A stretch of 22,100 bases of DNA. Origin: JBPBQZ01 sp050955105 (GTDB lineage: Bacteria; Pseudomonadota; Gammaproteobacteria; Burkholderiales; Burkholderiaceae). Numbering within the stretch: position 1 is the stretch's first letter; every line of letters starts with the position of its first letter. Positions 1 to 8,475 of the stretch are shown piece by piece. The position numbers and the translations under genes were made by a program. The stretch lies in contig JBPBQZ010000099.1 in NCBI GenBank assembly GCA_050955105.1, forward strand, positions 1-22,100. Reading direction: 5' to 3'. The notes beneath the pieces were generated by a model. The model was not told the DNA's origin. It was given only the letters and a program-made list of their open reading frames with translations, and did no database searches.

Positions 1-186
1 ATTGCCGGTGCGCATGTGTCGATTGCGATCGCCGTGGCCGCGCATCCCGACGCGACGGTCGGCACCGCGGTGCGTTTCCGCGAAGTGCTGATGGAAGCGG
101 CGCAAGGCAGCGGTATCGAGCTTGCGGCGAGCGGCGTCGCGGTCGATGTCGTCGGCGTGCGGGCGAGCGGTTCAGTCGTCGACTGA
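1..186 (+). CDS. 3' end of an unidentified protein (partial)
   Basis: An open frame runs from the first base (frame 1) to a TGA at 184-186, giving 61 residues of a C-terminus. The pattern alternates beta-like stretches (HVSIAIAVAAH, GVAVDVVGVRA) with one amphipathic helix (GTAVRFREVLMEAAQGSG). This resembles the C-terminal half of small alpha/beta domains such as Asp23/Gls24-type proteins, but the similarity is too slight to name it. The last 15 bp overlap the 3' end of the converging gene on the other strand. The start and most of the protein lie outside the window. Confidence 0.6.
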   Translation: MAGAHVSIAIAVAAHPDATVGTAVRFREVLMEAAQGSGIELAASGVAVDVVGVRASGSVVD

Positions 187-1554
187 TTCCCACATGCGCC
201 GCGAACGACGCATTTGGCGCAACGCAAGGCGAAACATCGTACGCCAGCCGAAAGGGCGCGGATCGACCAGCATGCTCAGCGCTCGCGCGTAATCAAGCAC
301 CAGACCGGGAGTCCAGGCCATGGTTTTGGCACGTTTGCGAAGCTGCGTGGCGACCCAGAGCTCGGGCGTGAACAGCAAGTTGAAAAATGCCAGCCAACCG
401 GCATCGTCCCCGGCAACGCGGCCGACGGCGCCTTCGAGTGCGGCTTCCAGCGCGCGCGCCACTACGCCGGAGCAATTACGGCGCGTGAGGTTGTAGGTGG
501 TGTCGAGTCGATAGTTCTCCCAAAAACGGCGCAGGCGCGCCGCGTCGTAGTTGTGGATACGTACCTTGCGAGTCGATTCGCACCAGTCCTGCGCTTCGGT
601 CGCGTAGTCGGACAGGAAGCGGCCGGCGACGTTGTTCTCGGCGGTGGCACGCATGCGCCGACTGAAGTCGCGTGTCGAATAGTCGATTTCCACCGCCGGG
701 TACAGGCTGATGTAGAGCCCGTCGGGTGCTTCGAGCGCCGCGTGCCCGGTCGAAATGATGCCGTTCGCATCGACCGCTGCGATATAGCGGTCGATCAAAG
801 GCCGGCGCGCCGCGCGCGCGCGAGCGCTGCCGATAGGCGTCCAGACATGCACGATCAGACTCGTCTCTGGCGATGCGGGCGGGTGCGCTGGTTCGGACAG
901 CGGTAATGCCTCGGGATCATGCTCGGCGGTCTCGGTCTCGGTTGCAGCGGCCACGGCGCTCGGCCGCGCAGCGGCATCGAAGCGATCGAGGCTGGCGTCG
1001 GCCTGCAACGCGCGCACCCGATACGCAAGCAAGATCATGTTCCAACCGCCGAACGCCAGCCCGAGCCCGATGCTATAGGGCACGGTGCCCAAGTAGTGCG
1101 TGGGATAGGGTTGATAGTAGAAAAGCGCCAGCGCTATCTCGAATAAGCCGCCCCACAGCGCGACGCGCCAGCGTGGATAGCGCACAACGATGGCCGATAG
1201 AGACTGCAGGAGGCCGTCGACCAGAAACAGCGTGCCGAAGACCATCGAGAGCACGAAATGGCCATTCGCCCCACCGCCGAGAATCAGCGCCGCCGCTGCC
1301 GCAAAACCGATGCCCTTGATGTAGCGAACCAGCCGTTGACCGCCCAGGCCAGTCCATGCGATTGCCAGCGTCGCCAGGGCTTCGAGCAGCAGCAGGTACG
1401 CGAAGAAATGCAGCGGGAAGTGCAGGGCGTTATCGAGGGCATCGATGCACAGCAACACACCCGCGAGCGTCGACAGCCAACCGATGGCCGTCAAAGTCCG
1501 CCAGCGCCTGCGCAGATAGCCGGTGCCAAGCAGCATCAGAACGAGTCGAATCAT
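172..1554 (-). CDS. HdeD-like membrane protein fused to a papain-like (DUF4105-type) domain
   Basis: This 460-residue protein has two parts. Residues about 1-180 are hydrophobic, with roughly six membrane segments, and look like the DUF308/HdeD family of inner-membrane acid-resistance proteins. A low-complexity linker (about 185-232, rich in Ala, Glu and Pro) follows. The soluble C-terminal part has a beta strand (SLIVHVW), a histidine in TGHAAL (H271) and a cysteine in RRNCSGVV (C361). Histidine before cysteine is the order in circularly permuted NlpC/P60 or DUF4105 papain-like folds, so a thiol hydrolase or transferase is possible. A hydrophobic stretch at about 386-404 could be another membrane segment. 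A GGAA lies a few bases before the ATG, a weak ribosome site. The membrane assignment is firm. The papain-like fold rests on short motifs, and the substrate is unknown. Confidence 0.75.
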   Translation of the reverse strand: MIRLVLMLLGTGYLRRRWRTLTAIGWLSTLAGVLLCIDALDNALHFPLHFFAYLLLLEALATLAIAWTGLGGQRLVRYIKGIGFAAAAALILGGGANGHFVLSMVFGTLFLVDGLLQSLSAIVVRYPRWRVALWGGLFEIALALFYYQPYPTHYLGTVPYSIGLGLAFGGWNMILLAYRVRALQADASLDRFDAAARPSAVAAATETETAEHDPEALPLSEPAHPPASPETSLIVHVWTPIGSARARAARRPLIDRYIAAVDANGIISTGHAALEAPDGLYISLYPAVEIDYSTRDFSRRMRATAENNVAGRFLSDYATEAQDWCESTRKVRIHNYDAARLRRFWENYRLDTTYNLTRRNCSGVVARALEAALEGAVGRVAGDDAGWLAFFNLLFTPELWVATQLRKRAKTMAWTPGLVLDYARALSMLVDPRPFGWRTMFRLALRQMRRSRRMWESVDD

Positions 1555-1707
1555 GCGCTTGTTCCAGAGCGTGTCGCAGAAATCGCTGCACGATCATAGG
1601 AGCGAGTTCAGTCGCATGCAAGCGCCGAGCGAGCGTGGCGCGGTTTATTCCGCCGACCGGCGACGGCGCAGCCGGGTAGCGCGATATGACAAGACGATAT
1701 GAGGGTT

Positions 1708-1727
1708 ATCACTGAAGTTCAGGTGAT
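1708..1727. promoter_or_regulatory. Imperfect palindrome upstream of the VOC gene (candidate operator)
   Basis: ATCAC-TGAA-G-TTCA-G-GTGAT reads as two inverted half-sites with one unpaired G. It lies 65-84 bp before the VOC-protein ATG. The septamer GATATGA also occurs twice just upstream (1683-1689 and 1696-1702), 13 bp apart. The rest of the 1555-1791 gap shows no gene. The placement suits an operator, but no regulator can be named. Confidence 0.25.
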
Positions 1728-1791
1728 CGCCCGGCTCGCTCGGCGAAATATGGGATAAGCTGCCTGTTGCCTTTCAGTTCATCAGGAAACC

Positions 1792-2202
1792 ATGCTGCCC
1801 GATAAGCAAACCGTGAGCGATACCCTGGAGCAGATCGATCTGCCGGCCCCGCAAGTCGAATCGATCAGCGCCATCACACTTGCCACGCATGATATGGCGC
1901 GCGCGGTGCGTTTCTACCAGGCCTTGGGCTTTGTACTGAAGCATGGCGGTGGAACTGAAGGATTTTCGACGTTCTCCGTCGGCACCTCTTATCTGAATTT
2001 GATCGCCGATACGCGCGGCCCGATCAAGTGGTGGGGCCGAGTCATTTTCTATGTGTCGGACGTGGATGCGATGTATACGCGCGCGCTGGCGCAAGGCTTC
2101 GTGCCGGAATCGGCGCCGCGTGATGCGCCGTGGGCCGAACGCTTCTTTCATATCGACGACCCGGACGGCCATGAACTGAGTTTCGCGCGACCGCTCCGCT
2201 GA
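1792..2202 (+). CDS. VOC (glyoxalase/bleomycin-resistance) family protein
   Basis: A 136-residue single-domain protein of the vicinal oxygen chelate superfamily. Residues 25-75 hold the first beta-alpha-beta-beta-beta module (SAITLATHDMARAVRFYQ, then GFSTFSVGTSYLNLI). Residues about 82-134 hold the second (VIFYVSDVDAMYTRALAQG, then FFHIDDPDGHELSFARPL). The ending DPDGHELSF is typical of the family, where the Glu often binds metal. Members include lyases, dioxygenases and antibiotic-binding proteins, so the reaction cannot be assigned. AGGAAAC lies just upstream of the ATG as a good ribosome site. The gene converges on metE with a 34-bp gap and no obvious terminator. Confidence 0.85.
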   Translation: MLPDKQTVSDTLEQIDLPAPQVESISAITLATHDMARAVRFYQALGFVLKHGGGTEGFSTFSVGTSYLNLIADTRGPIKWWGRVIFYVSDVDAMYTRALAQGFVPESAPRDAPWAERFFHIDDPDGHELSFARPLR

Positions 2203-2236
2203 CTTGCGCGAACAGTCGCGCTCGCTGCTGGGTTGA

Positions 2237-4537
2237 TCAGGCCTTCACATGCGCGGCCGCGCCGCGTTGCGCGAGCGTCAGGCGCATGGCTCTGGCCGCT
2301 GCTACCATATTGCTCAGCGCAGCCTCGGTCTCGGGCCAGTCGCGGGTCTTCAGGCCGCAGTCGGGGTTCACCCACAAGCGTTCGGCTGGCACCACTGCAC
2401 AAGCGCGTTCCAACAGCTCGCGCATGGCTTCGCTACTCGGCACACGGGGCGAATGGATGTCGTAGACGCCTGGTCCGATCTCGTTCGGGTATGCGAAGGC
2501 ACCGAAGCCGTCCAGCAATTCCATCGCTGAACGCGAGGTCTCGATGGTGATGACGTCAGCATCCAGCGCGGCAATCGCCGGCAGTATGTCGTTGAACTCC
2601 GAATAGCACATGTGCGTATGGATCTGCGTGGCATCGGCCACCGAGGCCGCTGCAAGCTTGAACGCGCGCACCGCCCATTCGAGATAGGTGGCCCACTCGC
2701 CACGACGTAGCGGCAGGCCTTCGCGGAACGCCGGTTCATCGATTTGAATCACGCGAATGCCGGCATTTTCAAGATCCGCCACTTCGTCGCGAATCGCCAG
2801 TGCCAACTGCAAGGCGGTGGTGGCGCGCGGCTGGTCGTTGCGCACGAACGACCACTGCAGCATGGTGACGGGACCGGTCAGCATGCCTTTCATCGGCCGC
2901 TCAGTGAGCGATTGCGCATAGCGTGTGGTTTCCACCGTGATCGGTTCGGGCCGATAGACGTCGCCATAGATGATCGGCGGTTTGACACAGCGCGAACCAT
3001 AGCTCTGCACCCAACCGTTCTCGGTGAAGGCATAACCCCATAGCTGTTCACCGAAATATTCGACCATGTCGTTGCGTTCGGCTTCGCCGTGCACTAATAC
3101 GTCCAGTCCGAGTGCTTCCTGCTTGCGCACCACGAGCTCGATCTCGGCGCGCATATCTTCAAGATAGGCGAGTGCGCTCAGCTCACCACGCTTGAATGCC
3201 GCGCGCCTCTGTCGAATCGCCGCCGTTTGCGGGAACGAGCCGATGGTGGTGGTGGGCAGGGGCGGCAGTCGCAGCACCGCACGCTGCGCCTCGATGCGCT
3301 GCGCGAACGGGCTTTGACGTTCGGACATCGTCGTGGTGATTTCGTTGACGCGTCGCTGCACCAAGTGGTTCATCACGCGCCGTGAATTGCGGCGTGAATG
3401 CTGTGCCGCGCCGGAGGCTTGCAGTTGCGCCGTCACGCTGTCGCGGCCGCCAGCGAGCGCGCTACGCAAGACTTGCAGCTCACCGAGCTTTTCAGTGGCG
3501 AAGGCCAGCCATGATTTGATTTCCGTATCGAAATCTTTTTCCGCGTCGAGGGATACCGGCACGTGCAGCAACGAGCACGACGACGCTAGCCAGAGCCGAT
3601 CGCCCAGTTGCCGACTCAAGGGTTCGAGGCGGTCGAGCTCGCGCTCGAGATCGGCGCGCCAGATATTGCGGCCATCGATGATGCCCGCCGATAACACCAT
3701 GTGCGCCGGCAACACCGCCAGCCACGCGTCCAACTGCGCGGGCGCGCGTACCAGGTCGAGGTGCACGCCGTGCACCGGTAATTTTGCGACGCGGTCGGCG
3801 TGATCCGCAGCCGTCTCAAAATAGCTAGCCAGCAGTAGCTTTACACCCGTGCCAGCCAATGTGTCATAGGTGCTTGCGTAGGCATCGGTCCATCTTGCAT
3901 CCAGTTCCAGGCAGAGCGCGGGTTCATCGATCTGCACCCACTCGATGCCACGCTGCGCCAGCCGCTCCAGAATGCGTCGATAGGCGGCGGTCAGTTGCGG
4001 CAGCAGCGTCAGGCGATCGAAGCCGGCAACGTGACTCTTCGACAGCAGCAGGTAGGTGAGCGGACCGATCAACACCGGCTTCACCGACGCGTGCGCGGCC
4101 AGCGCTTCCTCGATCTCGTCGAACAGCCATGTCACACCACCGTCAAAGCGCGTGTCGGCATCGAGTTCAGGCACCAGGTAGTGGTAGTTGGTATCGAACC
4201 ACTTGGTCATTTCCAGCGCCGGCTGCGCCTGGTTGCCGCGCGCCAGTTCGAAATATTCGGATAGCGTGAGCGCCTTCGGGTCGAAATCGAAGCGCTTCGG
4301 CAAGGCGCCGAGCAGTGCGGTCATGCCCAGCATCTGGTCGTAGTAGGCAAAATCGCCGACGGTGACGAAATCAAGTTGCGCGTCGCGCTGTTGTTGCCAG
4401 TGACGCTGCCGCAGCAGGCGCGCGGTGTCGCGCAGCGAGGCTTCGTTCGATTCACCGCGCCAGAACGATTCCTGCGCGAATTTCAGTTCGCGATGGGCAC
4501 CGATGCGCGGAAAGCCGAGGATGTGAGTACGTGCCAT
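2237..4537 (-). CDS. metE: Cobalamin-independent methionine synthase
   Basis: This enzyme (5-methyltetrahydropteroyltriglutamate-homocysteine methyltransferase) makes methionine from homocysteine without B12. It has 766 residues against about 753 in E. coli. The start HILGFPRIGAHRELK and the whole two-barrel architecture are intact. Zinc ligands are visible: H642 and C644 in HTHMCYSEF, E666 in ITIETSRS and C727 in NPDCGLKTR, with the same 83-residue Cys-Cys spacing as E. coli. GGAG sits 6 bases before the ATG. An exact MetR-type box lies 75-87 bp upstream, but no metR gene is adjacent, unlike the common divergent metE-metR arrangement. Expression is therefore probably controlled by a MetR encoded elsewhere and by homocysteine. 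I see no cobalamin riboswitch in the upstream gap. Confidence 0.97.
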   Translation of the reverse strand: MARTHILGFPRIGAHRELKFAQESFWRGESNEASLRDTARLLRQRHWQQQRDAQLDFVTVGDFAYYDQMLGMTALLGALPKRFDFDPKALTLSEYFELARGNQAQPALEMTKWFDTNYHYLVPELDADTRFDGGVTWLFDEIEEALAAHASVKPVLIGPLTYLLLSKSHVAGFDRLTLLPQLTAAYRRILERLAQRGIEWVQIDEPALCLELDARWTDAYASTYDTLAGTGVKLLLASYFETAADHADRVAKLPVHGVHLDLVRAPAQLDAWLAVLPAHMVLSAGIIDGRNIWRADLERELDRLEPLSRQLGDRLWLASSCSLLHVPVSLDAEKDFDTEIKSWLAFATEKLGELQVLRSALAGGRDSVTAQLQASGAAQHSRRNSRRVMNHLVQRRVNEITTTMSERQSPFAQRIEAQRAVLRLPPLPTTTIGSFPQTAAIRQRRAAFKRGELSALAYLEDMRAEIELVVRKQEALGLDVLVHGEAERNDMVEYFGEQLWGYAFTENGWVQSYGSRCVKPPIIYGDVYRPEPITVETTRYAQSLTERPMKGMLTGPVTMLQWSFVRNDQPRATTALQLALAIRDEVADLENAGIRVIQIDEPAFREGLPLRRGEWATYLEWAVRAFKLAAASVADATQIHTHMCYSEFNDILPAIAALDADVITIETSRSAMELLDGFGAFAYPNEIGPGVYDIHSPRVPSSEAMRELLERACAVVPAERLWVNPDCGLKTRDWPETEAALSNMVAAARAMRLTLAQRGAAAHVKA

Positions 4538-4611
4538 TGCAAACTCCGATTAGAGCGCGGAGTGTGTGTGGCACGCTGGAATGCAACAAGCGATATGTTT
4601 TCATCCAGTGT

Positions 4612-4624
4612 TGAATGAAATTCA
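4612..4624. promoter_or_regulatory. MetR-type binding site upstream of metE
   Basis: TGAATGAAATTCA fits the enterobacterial MetR consensus TGAA-N5-TTCA exactly, including A at the central W position. It lies 75 bp upstream of the metE ATG, in the usual range for activation. The site is self-complementary, so it gives no strand. The MetR link is inferred from the consensus and the neighbouring gene. Confidence 0.6.
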
Positions 4625-4705
4625 TATCTCGATGTTCGGACAGGCGTCGGTCGATGCTTTGGCCGGCGCTATATGGTGACTGGCTGACTATCGCCCGCGA
4701 CATCC

Positions 4706-4744
4706 GCTGGGCGACCACTCGACGGCATCGAGTGGTCGCCCAGC
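4706..4744. terminator. Perfect 17-bp-arm hairpin between metE and the enoyl-CoA hydratase gene
   Basis: GCTGGGCGACCACTCGA (4706-4722) and its exact reverse complement (4728-4744) flank a 5-base loop, CGGCA. It lies 29 bp past the stop of the hydratase gene and would form in that transcript. No T-run follows on either strand, so it is not a classical intrinsic terminator. It may act as a 3' stabiliser or a Rho-assisted terminator shielding the metE promoter region. Confidence 0.5.
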
Positions 4745-4772
4745 TGGCGCGCGAGGTTTATTTATCGATGCG

Positions 4773-5540
4773 TTATTTACCGGTCCATTTCGGCGGCCGT
4801 TTCTCGGCAAATGCCGCAGCCCCTTCACGGGCATCCGCGGAGGCGAACACGGGCGCCGTGATGGCGCCTTGCTTGGCGAACATTTCGCTGCTCGCCCAAT
4901 CCGCCGATTCGACAATCACGCGCTTGCTGACCGCCACCGCCAAGGGGCCGTTCGCGGTGATGCTCTTGGCCAGTTCCAGCGCCGCATCGAGCGCGCCACC
5001 AGCATCTACCAGCCGGTTGATCAAGCCGTAGCTGTGCGCACGTTCGGCAGTGATCATGTCGCCCGTGAGAGCCAGTTCCATGGCGATGTGAAACGGCAGG
5101 CGCCGCGGCAGCCGCACTAGGCCGCCTGCCGCCGCAACCAAGCCACGCTTCACTTCGGGCAAGCCGAACTTCGCTTCGCGCGAGGCCACCAGCAGATCGC
5201 ATGACAGCGCCAGTTCGAAGCCGCCTGCCAGCGCGAAACCTTCGATCGCGGCGATCAAGGTCTTGCGTGGCGGCGCTTCGGTAAGACCGCCGAAGCCGCG
5301 GCCAGCTACGATCGCACGCGGCTTGCCGGCGAGAAACGATTTCAGATCCATGCCGGCGCAGAAGGTGCCGCCGGCGCCGGTGAGAATCCCTAAGCGCAGA
5401 TCGTCGCGCGAATCCAGTTCGTCGACCGCCGCGGCGATCTCCTTGGCCAGTTCGAAATCAATCGCATTGCGTGCCTGCGGTCGATCGAGCGTCATAATCA
5501 ATACACCGTCGCGGGTCTCGAGTTTCAGCGAAGAGGTCAT
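4773..5540 (-). CDS. Enoyl-CoA hydratase/isomerase (crotonase) family protein
   Basis: A 255-residue crotonase-fold enzyme, the usual length for a monofunctional member. The oxyanion-hole segments are GTFCAGMDLKSF (residues 58-69) and IEGFALAGGFELALSCDL (99-116). Both hydratase acidic residues appear kept: E109 in GGFELA and E129 in FGLPEV, matching rat mitochondrial Glu144 and Glu164. Hydration of enoyl-CoA is therefore plausible, for fatty-acid or aromatic-acid degradation. The C-terminal FAEKRPPKWTGK is typical. The start at 5540 is chosen because AGGAC lies upstream and the protein then begins at the conserved domain. A longer frame to 5651 adds 37 low-complexity residues unlike the family. 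It stands alone, with metE downstream behind a hairpin. The exact substrate is unknown. Confidence 0.9.
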   Translation of the reverse strand: MTSSLKLETRDGVLIMTLDRPQARNAIDFELAKEIAAAVDELDSRDDLRLGILTGAGGTFCAGMDLKSFLAGKPRAIVAGRGFGGLTEAPPRKTLIAAIEGFALAGGFELALSCDLLVASREAKFGLPEVKRGLVAAAGGLVRLPRRLPFHIAMELALTGDMITAERAHSYGLINRLVDAGGALDAALELAKSITANGPLAVAVSKRVIVESADWASSEMFAKQGAITAPVFASADAREGAAAFAEKRPPKWTGK

Positions 5541-5666
5541 TCGATTTGTCCTTTTATAGGATGAAGCTTGCGGTGAGCTTGATGGTGAAGCAGGCGGCGG
5601 CCAAGCGCTTGAGCGCTCGCCCGACAGACTGATCCAGCAGCGCCTGAGCACTGCAGCGCTGGTCAG

Positions 5667-5696
5667 TTGGTCTTACCGACGGCAGGCAATTATAAG
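5667..5696. promoter_or_regulatory. Candidate divergent promoter region (hydratase gene / MFS gene)
   Basis: On the plus strand TTGGTC (5667-5672), an 18-bp spacer and TATAAG (5691-5696) resemble a sigma70 promoter facing the MFS gene. On the minus strand the same AT-rich patch reads as a perfect TATAAT (5694 down to 5689) facing the hydratase gene, but without a good -35 box. At most one or both are used. The rest of the 277-bp gap shows no gene. Confidence 0.35.
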
Positions 5697-5817
5697 ACGG
5701 CGCCCGGCATCATGGCGCGGAGCGGCGCAGCGTCCTCCACGGCATGGGCGCCCTTCGGTTAGACTGTGCGCCACCCCGTCTCAAAAAGCCGCAGCGCGCT
5801 GTCGCAACCGGTTCCTG

Positions 5818-7098
5818 ATGAATTCGATGCAATCTGATGCCGTTGCGGCCGAACGCCGCCGCTTCATACCGTTCCTGTGCGCGCGCGGGGCTTCCTCACT
5901 AGCCTTCCAAATGCTTTCAGTGGCAATTGGCTGGCAGATGTATCGGCTGACCGGCAGCGCCTTCGATCTCGGCTTGGTGGGCCTCGTACAGTTCCTGCCC
6001 ATGATCTGCCTGACGCTTGTGATCGGCCACGTCGCCGACCGCTTCGATCGGCGCATGATCGTGGCGATTTGCATGGCGGTCGAGGCGGCAACGGCGTTTT
6101 TCCTGGCAGTCGCGGTGGCCGATGGCTGGTTGACCAAAGTGATGATGTTCCTGGTAGTGGCGCTGGTCGGCGCGGCGCGCGCTTTCGAATCGCCGACGGG
6201 CGCGACGCTGGTAACGGGTCTGGTGGCACGCGACCGTTTGCAGCGCGCCACCGCCTGGTCGACATCGGTCAACCAGACGGCGCAAATTGCCGGGCCGGCC
6301 GTCGGCGGCCTGGTGTATGCGGTGAGCCCTACCGCGGCCTTCGTGTCGGTGGGCGTACTGTGCGCGCTGGGCTGTCTGTTTACCGCGGGGCTTAAGCTGG
6401 CGGCGCGGCCGATCTCACGGGCGCCGGTCACACTCGAGTCATTGTTTTCGGGTATCAATTTCATTCGCCGCACGCCGGTGATTCTCGGCACCATCTCACT
6501 CGACCTGTTCGCCGTGCTGCTCGGCGGCGCCACCGCGCTGCTGCCGATTTTTGCGAAAGACATCTTGCATGCCGGCCCATGGGGTCTGGGTGTGTTGCGC
6601 TCGGCGCCCGCAGTGGGGGCCTTGGCGATGTCGGTGTATCTCGCGCATCGGCCGTTGGCCGGTGCCATCGGCAAGATCTTGTTCGGCGCCTTATTCGCCT
6701 TCGGTGCGGCGACCATCGTGTTTGCGCTGTCGGCGTCGCTGCCGTTGTCGGCCGTCGCGCTGTGCGTGCTGGGTGCGGCCGACGCGGTGAGCGTGGTAGT
6801 GCGCTTGACGCTGGTGCAGATGCGCACGCCAGACGAAATGCTGGGGCGCGTCAGCGCCGTCAACATGTTGTTCATCGGCACCTCGAATCAACTGGGCGAA
6901 TTCGAATCGGGTGTGACGGCCTCGTGGTTCGGCGCGGTGCCCGCAGCGGTGCTGGGTGGCGTGGGCACCATCGTCATCAGTCTGCTATGGATGTTCCTGT
7001 TCCCGAGCTTGCGGCGCATGCGTTCATTGACGAGTAACGACGGAGAAGAGGTGGTAGACGCGGCAGCGGCGGAAACGACCTCAGAGCAACAGCTATAG
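5818..7098 (+). CDS. MFS transporter, EntS (enterobactin exporter)-like
   Basis: A 426-residue polytopic protein with about 12 hydrophobic segments. It belongs to the MFS subgroup typified by EntS and related small-molecule exporters. Marks include FQMLSVAIGWQMYRLTGSAFDLGL near the N-terminus, the motif-A-like GHVADRFDRRMIV loop between segments 2 and 3, and TSVNQTAQIAGPAVGG in segment 5. The cytoplasmic tail is acidic (DGEEVVDAAAAETTSEQ). I see no clear ribosome site before the ATG at 5818, and a second in-frame ATG at 5827 is equally possible. The substrate is unknown and no siderophore genes are nearby. It converges on the second MFS gene with an 84-bp gap holding no strong terminator. Confidence 0.88.
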   Translation: MNSMQSDAVAAERRRFIPFLCARGASSLAFQMLSVAIGWQMYRLTGSAFDLGLVGLVQFLPMICLTLVIGHVADRFDRRMIVAICMAVEAATAFFLAVAVADGWLTKVMMFLVVALVGAARAFESPTGATLVTGLVARDRLQRATAWSTSVNQTAQIAGPAVGGLVYAVSPTAAFVSVGVLCALGCLFTAGLKLAARPISRAPVTLESLFSGINFIRRTPVILGTISLDLFAVLLGGATALLPIFAKDILHAGPWGLGVLRSAPAVGALAMSVYLAHRPLAGAIGKILFGALFAFGAATIVFALSASLPLSAVALCVLGAADAVSVVVRLTLVQMRTPDEMLGRVSAVNMLFIGTSNQLGEFESGVTASWFGAVPAAVLGGVGTIVISLLWMFLFPSLRRMRSLTSNDGEEVVDAAAAETTSEQQL

Positions 7099-7182
7099 CG
7101 ATGCGTTGGACGATGCTGGTGGGGTGCAGCCTGCCGACAAAGGGATGAGCGCTTCAGAACGTCGATAGGTAACGTTAAAGCG

Positions 7183-8475
7183 TTAGCGTTGTCTGTCGAA
7201 ACAGGCCTCGGCGGCTTGCGCGTAGCGATTGCCGTAGAACGCGCCGAGTCCGTCATCGCGCGTGCCCAGCATATCCCAAATATCTCGCGAACTTAGTGCG
7301 CAACCGATGCTGACCAGCGCGGCTACGCCATAGCCGATGCGTAGCGCATCCATTCCCCAATGCTCGATCGCTGCGCCACAGGCCAGGAAAGCGATTGACC
7401 CGGCCGCTTGCCCCAGCATGATCGTGGCACCCGCCAACCTGACTCTGGCACAGGCCGGTACCGCGAGCATACGTTTTTCGAGACCGAGCAGCGCCAGGCA
7501 ACCGCTTGCCAGCCCGGTGACCGTACAAGCGCATGTCATGGAGATGACCCCGGCCGATAGAATTAACGCGCACAAGGCGACGAAAAGCAGGAGCCACAAG
7601 CACACGAACCTCGACTTCCATCGGACGTGGTCACCAGCGGCGATTTTCATTAGCAGCAGCGCGCCGATCGCGCCCGCGGAGAAGGCTGCATTCGCCATGC
7701 CGGCAGTACTGTCGGGGAGATGGTTTTGCCGGATTAGCGCGGGCACCACCAAAGGCAATGTGGCGGCCATGCATAGCGTCAGCAGTAGACTGACCGCACT
7801 CAGAAAGCGCTCAGGTGGTATGCGCATTTTTATGCGCAAGCCAGTGCCGAGTTCTCTCAATAAAGAGCGCGCGCGGCGCGGCACAGGCTGCGGTGGCGTG
7901 GTGGGCGTCCTGCCGACCAGCACGGTGCCCACTGCAATGCCGCCGCACAATACGCTCAGCGCTAGCGCCGCTGCTAGCGAAGCAGCGGCGATTGCCAACC
8001 CTGCCGCCAAAGGACTGAACACACGCACCAGAATCGCCGCGAGGCGCTGCGTGCGGAATGCGGCGCTGGCACCTGCGCGATGTGCCGCTTCCGCGGGGTA
8101 GACGCCCATCAGCGGCTGGATCCCGGCAAATGCGCAGACCGCGATCAAGTCGATCGCAGTAAGGAAAACCATCGAGAACACAAATTGCAGCAATATAAAG
8201 CGCAACGCGCTCATCAAAAAAATGATTGCGCAGCATGCTGCCATGGCGCGTTGGCGCGCTATCCGCTCAATCAGCGCCGCGAGCAGCGGCGTGGCGATGA
8301 GCGCCGCCGCAGCCAACAACGCTTCATAGATCGCCAAATCTGCGGTGTTGCCGCGACGGATGATGATCACCGGCACCGTGGCATTCCACACGCCCAGATA
8401 AGCTCCGAGCGCAATGTCGACGGCGAGATATTTATGGAAGGAAATCAAAATCAATTCATCTTGGAAAAGCTTCAT
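7183..8475 (-). CDS. MFS-like transporter, translationally coupled to the upstream flavoprotein gene
   Basis: A 430-residue polytopic protein with about 12 hydrophobic segments and a basic central loop (PQPVPRRARSLLRELGTGL) dividing two halves, as in the major facilitator superfamily. It lacks a clean DHA1 or DHA2 signature, and LGVWNATVPVIIIRRGNTADLAIYEA is not one I can tie to a subfamily. The Met at 8475 is chosen because its ATG overlaps the TGA of the upstream gene (ATGA at 8472-8475), typical of translational coupling. A longer frame to 8535 would only add residues antisense-like to that gene's conserved C-terminus. The unusually many cysteines (CACTVTGLASGCLALLG) are not explained. The substrate is unknown; co-expression with a flavoprotein is the only hint. 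Confidence 0.75.
   Translation of the reverse strand: MKLFQDELILISFHKYLAVDIALGAYLGVWNATVPVIIIRRGNTADLAIYEALLAAAALIATPLLAALIERIARQRAMAACCAIIFLMSALRFILLQFVFSMVFLTAIDLIAVCAFAGIQPLMGVYPAEAAHRAGASAAFRTQRLAAILVRVFSPLAAGLAIAAASLAAALALSVLCGGIAVGTVLVGRTPTTPPQPVPRRARSLLRELGTGLRIKMRIPPERFLSAVSLLLTLCMAATLPLVVPALIRQNHLPDSTAGMANAAFSAGAIGALLLMKIAAGDHVRWKSRFVCLWLLLFVALCALILSAGVISMTCACTVTGLASGCLALLGLEKRMLAVPACARVRLAGATIMLGQAAGSIAFLACGAAIEHWGMDALRIGYGVAALVSIGCALSSRDIWDMLGTRDDGLGAFYGNRYAQAAEACFDRQR

Noticed and set aside
5541..5651. 37-residue N-terminal extension of the enoyl-CoA hydratase
   Set aside because: It is Ser/Pro-rich and unlike crotonases. The ATG at 5540 has a good ribosome site.
5781..6881. A 366-codon minus-strand open frame opposite the first MFS gene
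   Set aside because: Ser/Thr/Arg-rich with no membrane segments or motifs, whereas the plus strand encodes a clear MFS protein.
7170..7185. TAACG-N6-CGTTA inverted repeat between the two convergent MFS genes as a terminator
   Set aside because: Arms are only 5 bp and AT-rich with no T-run; too weak to call.
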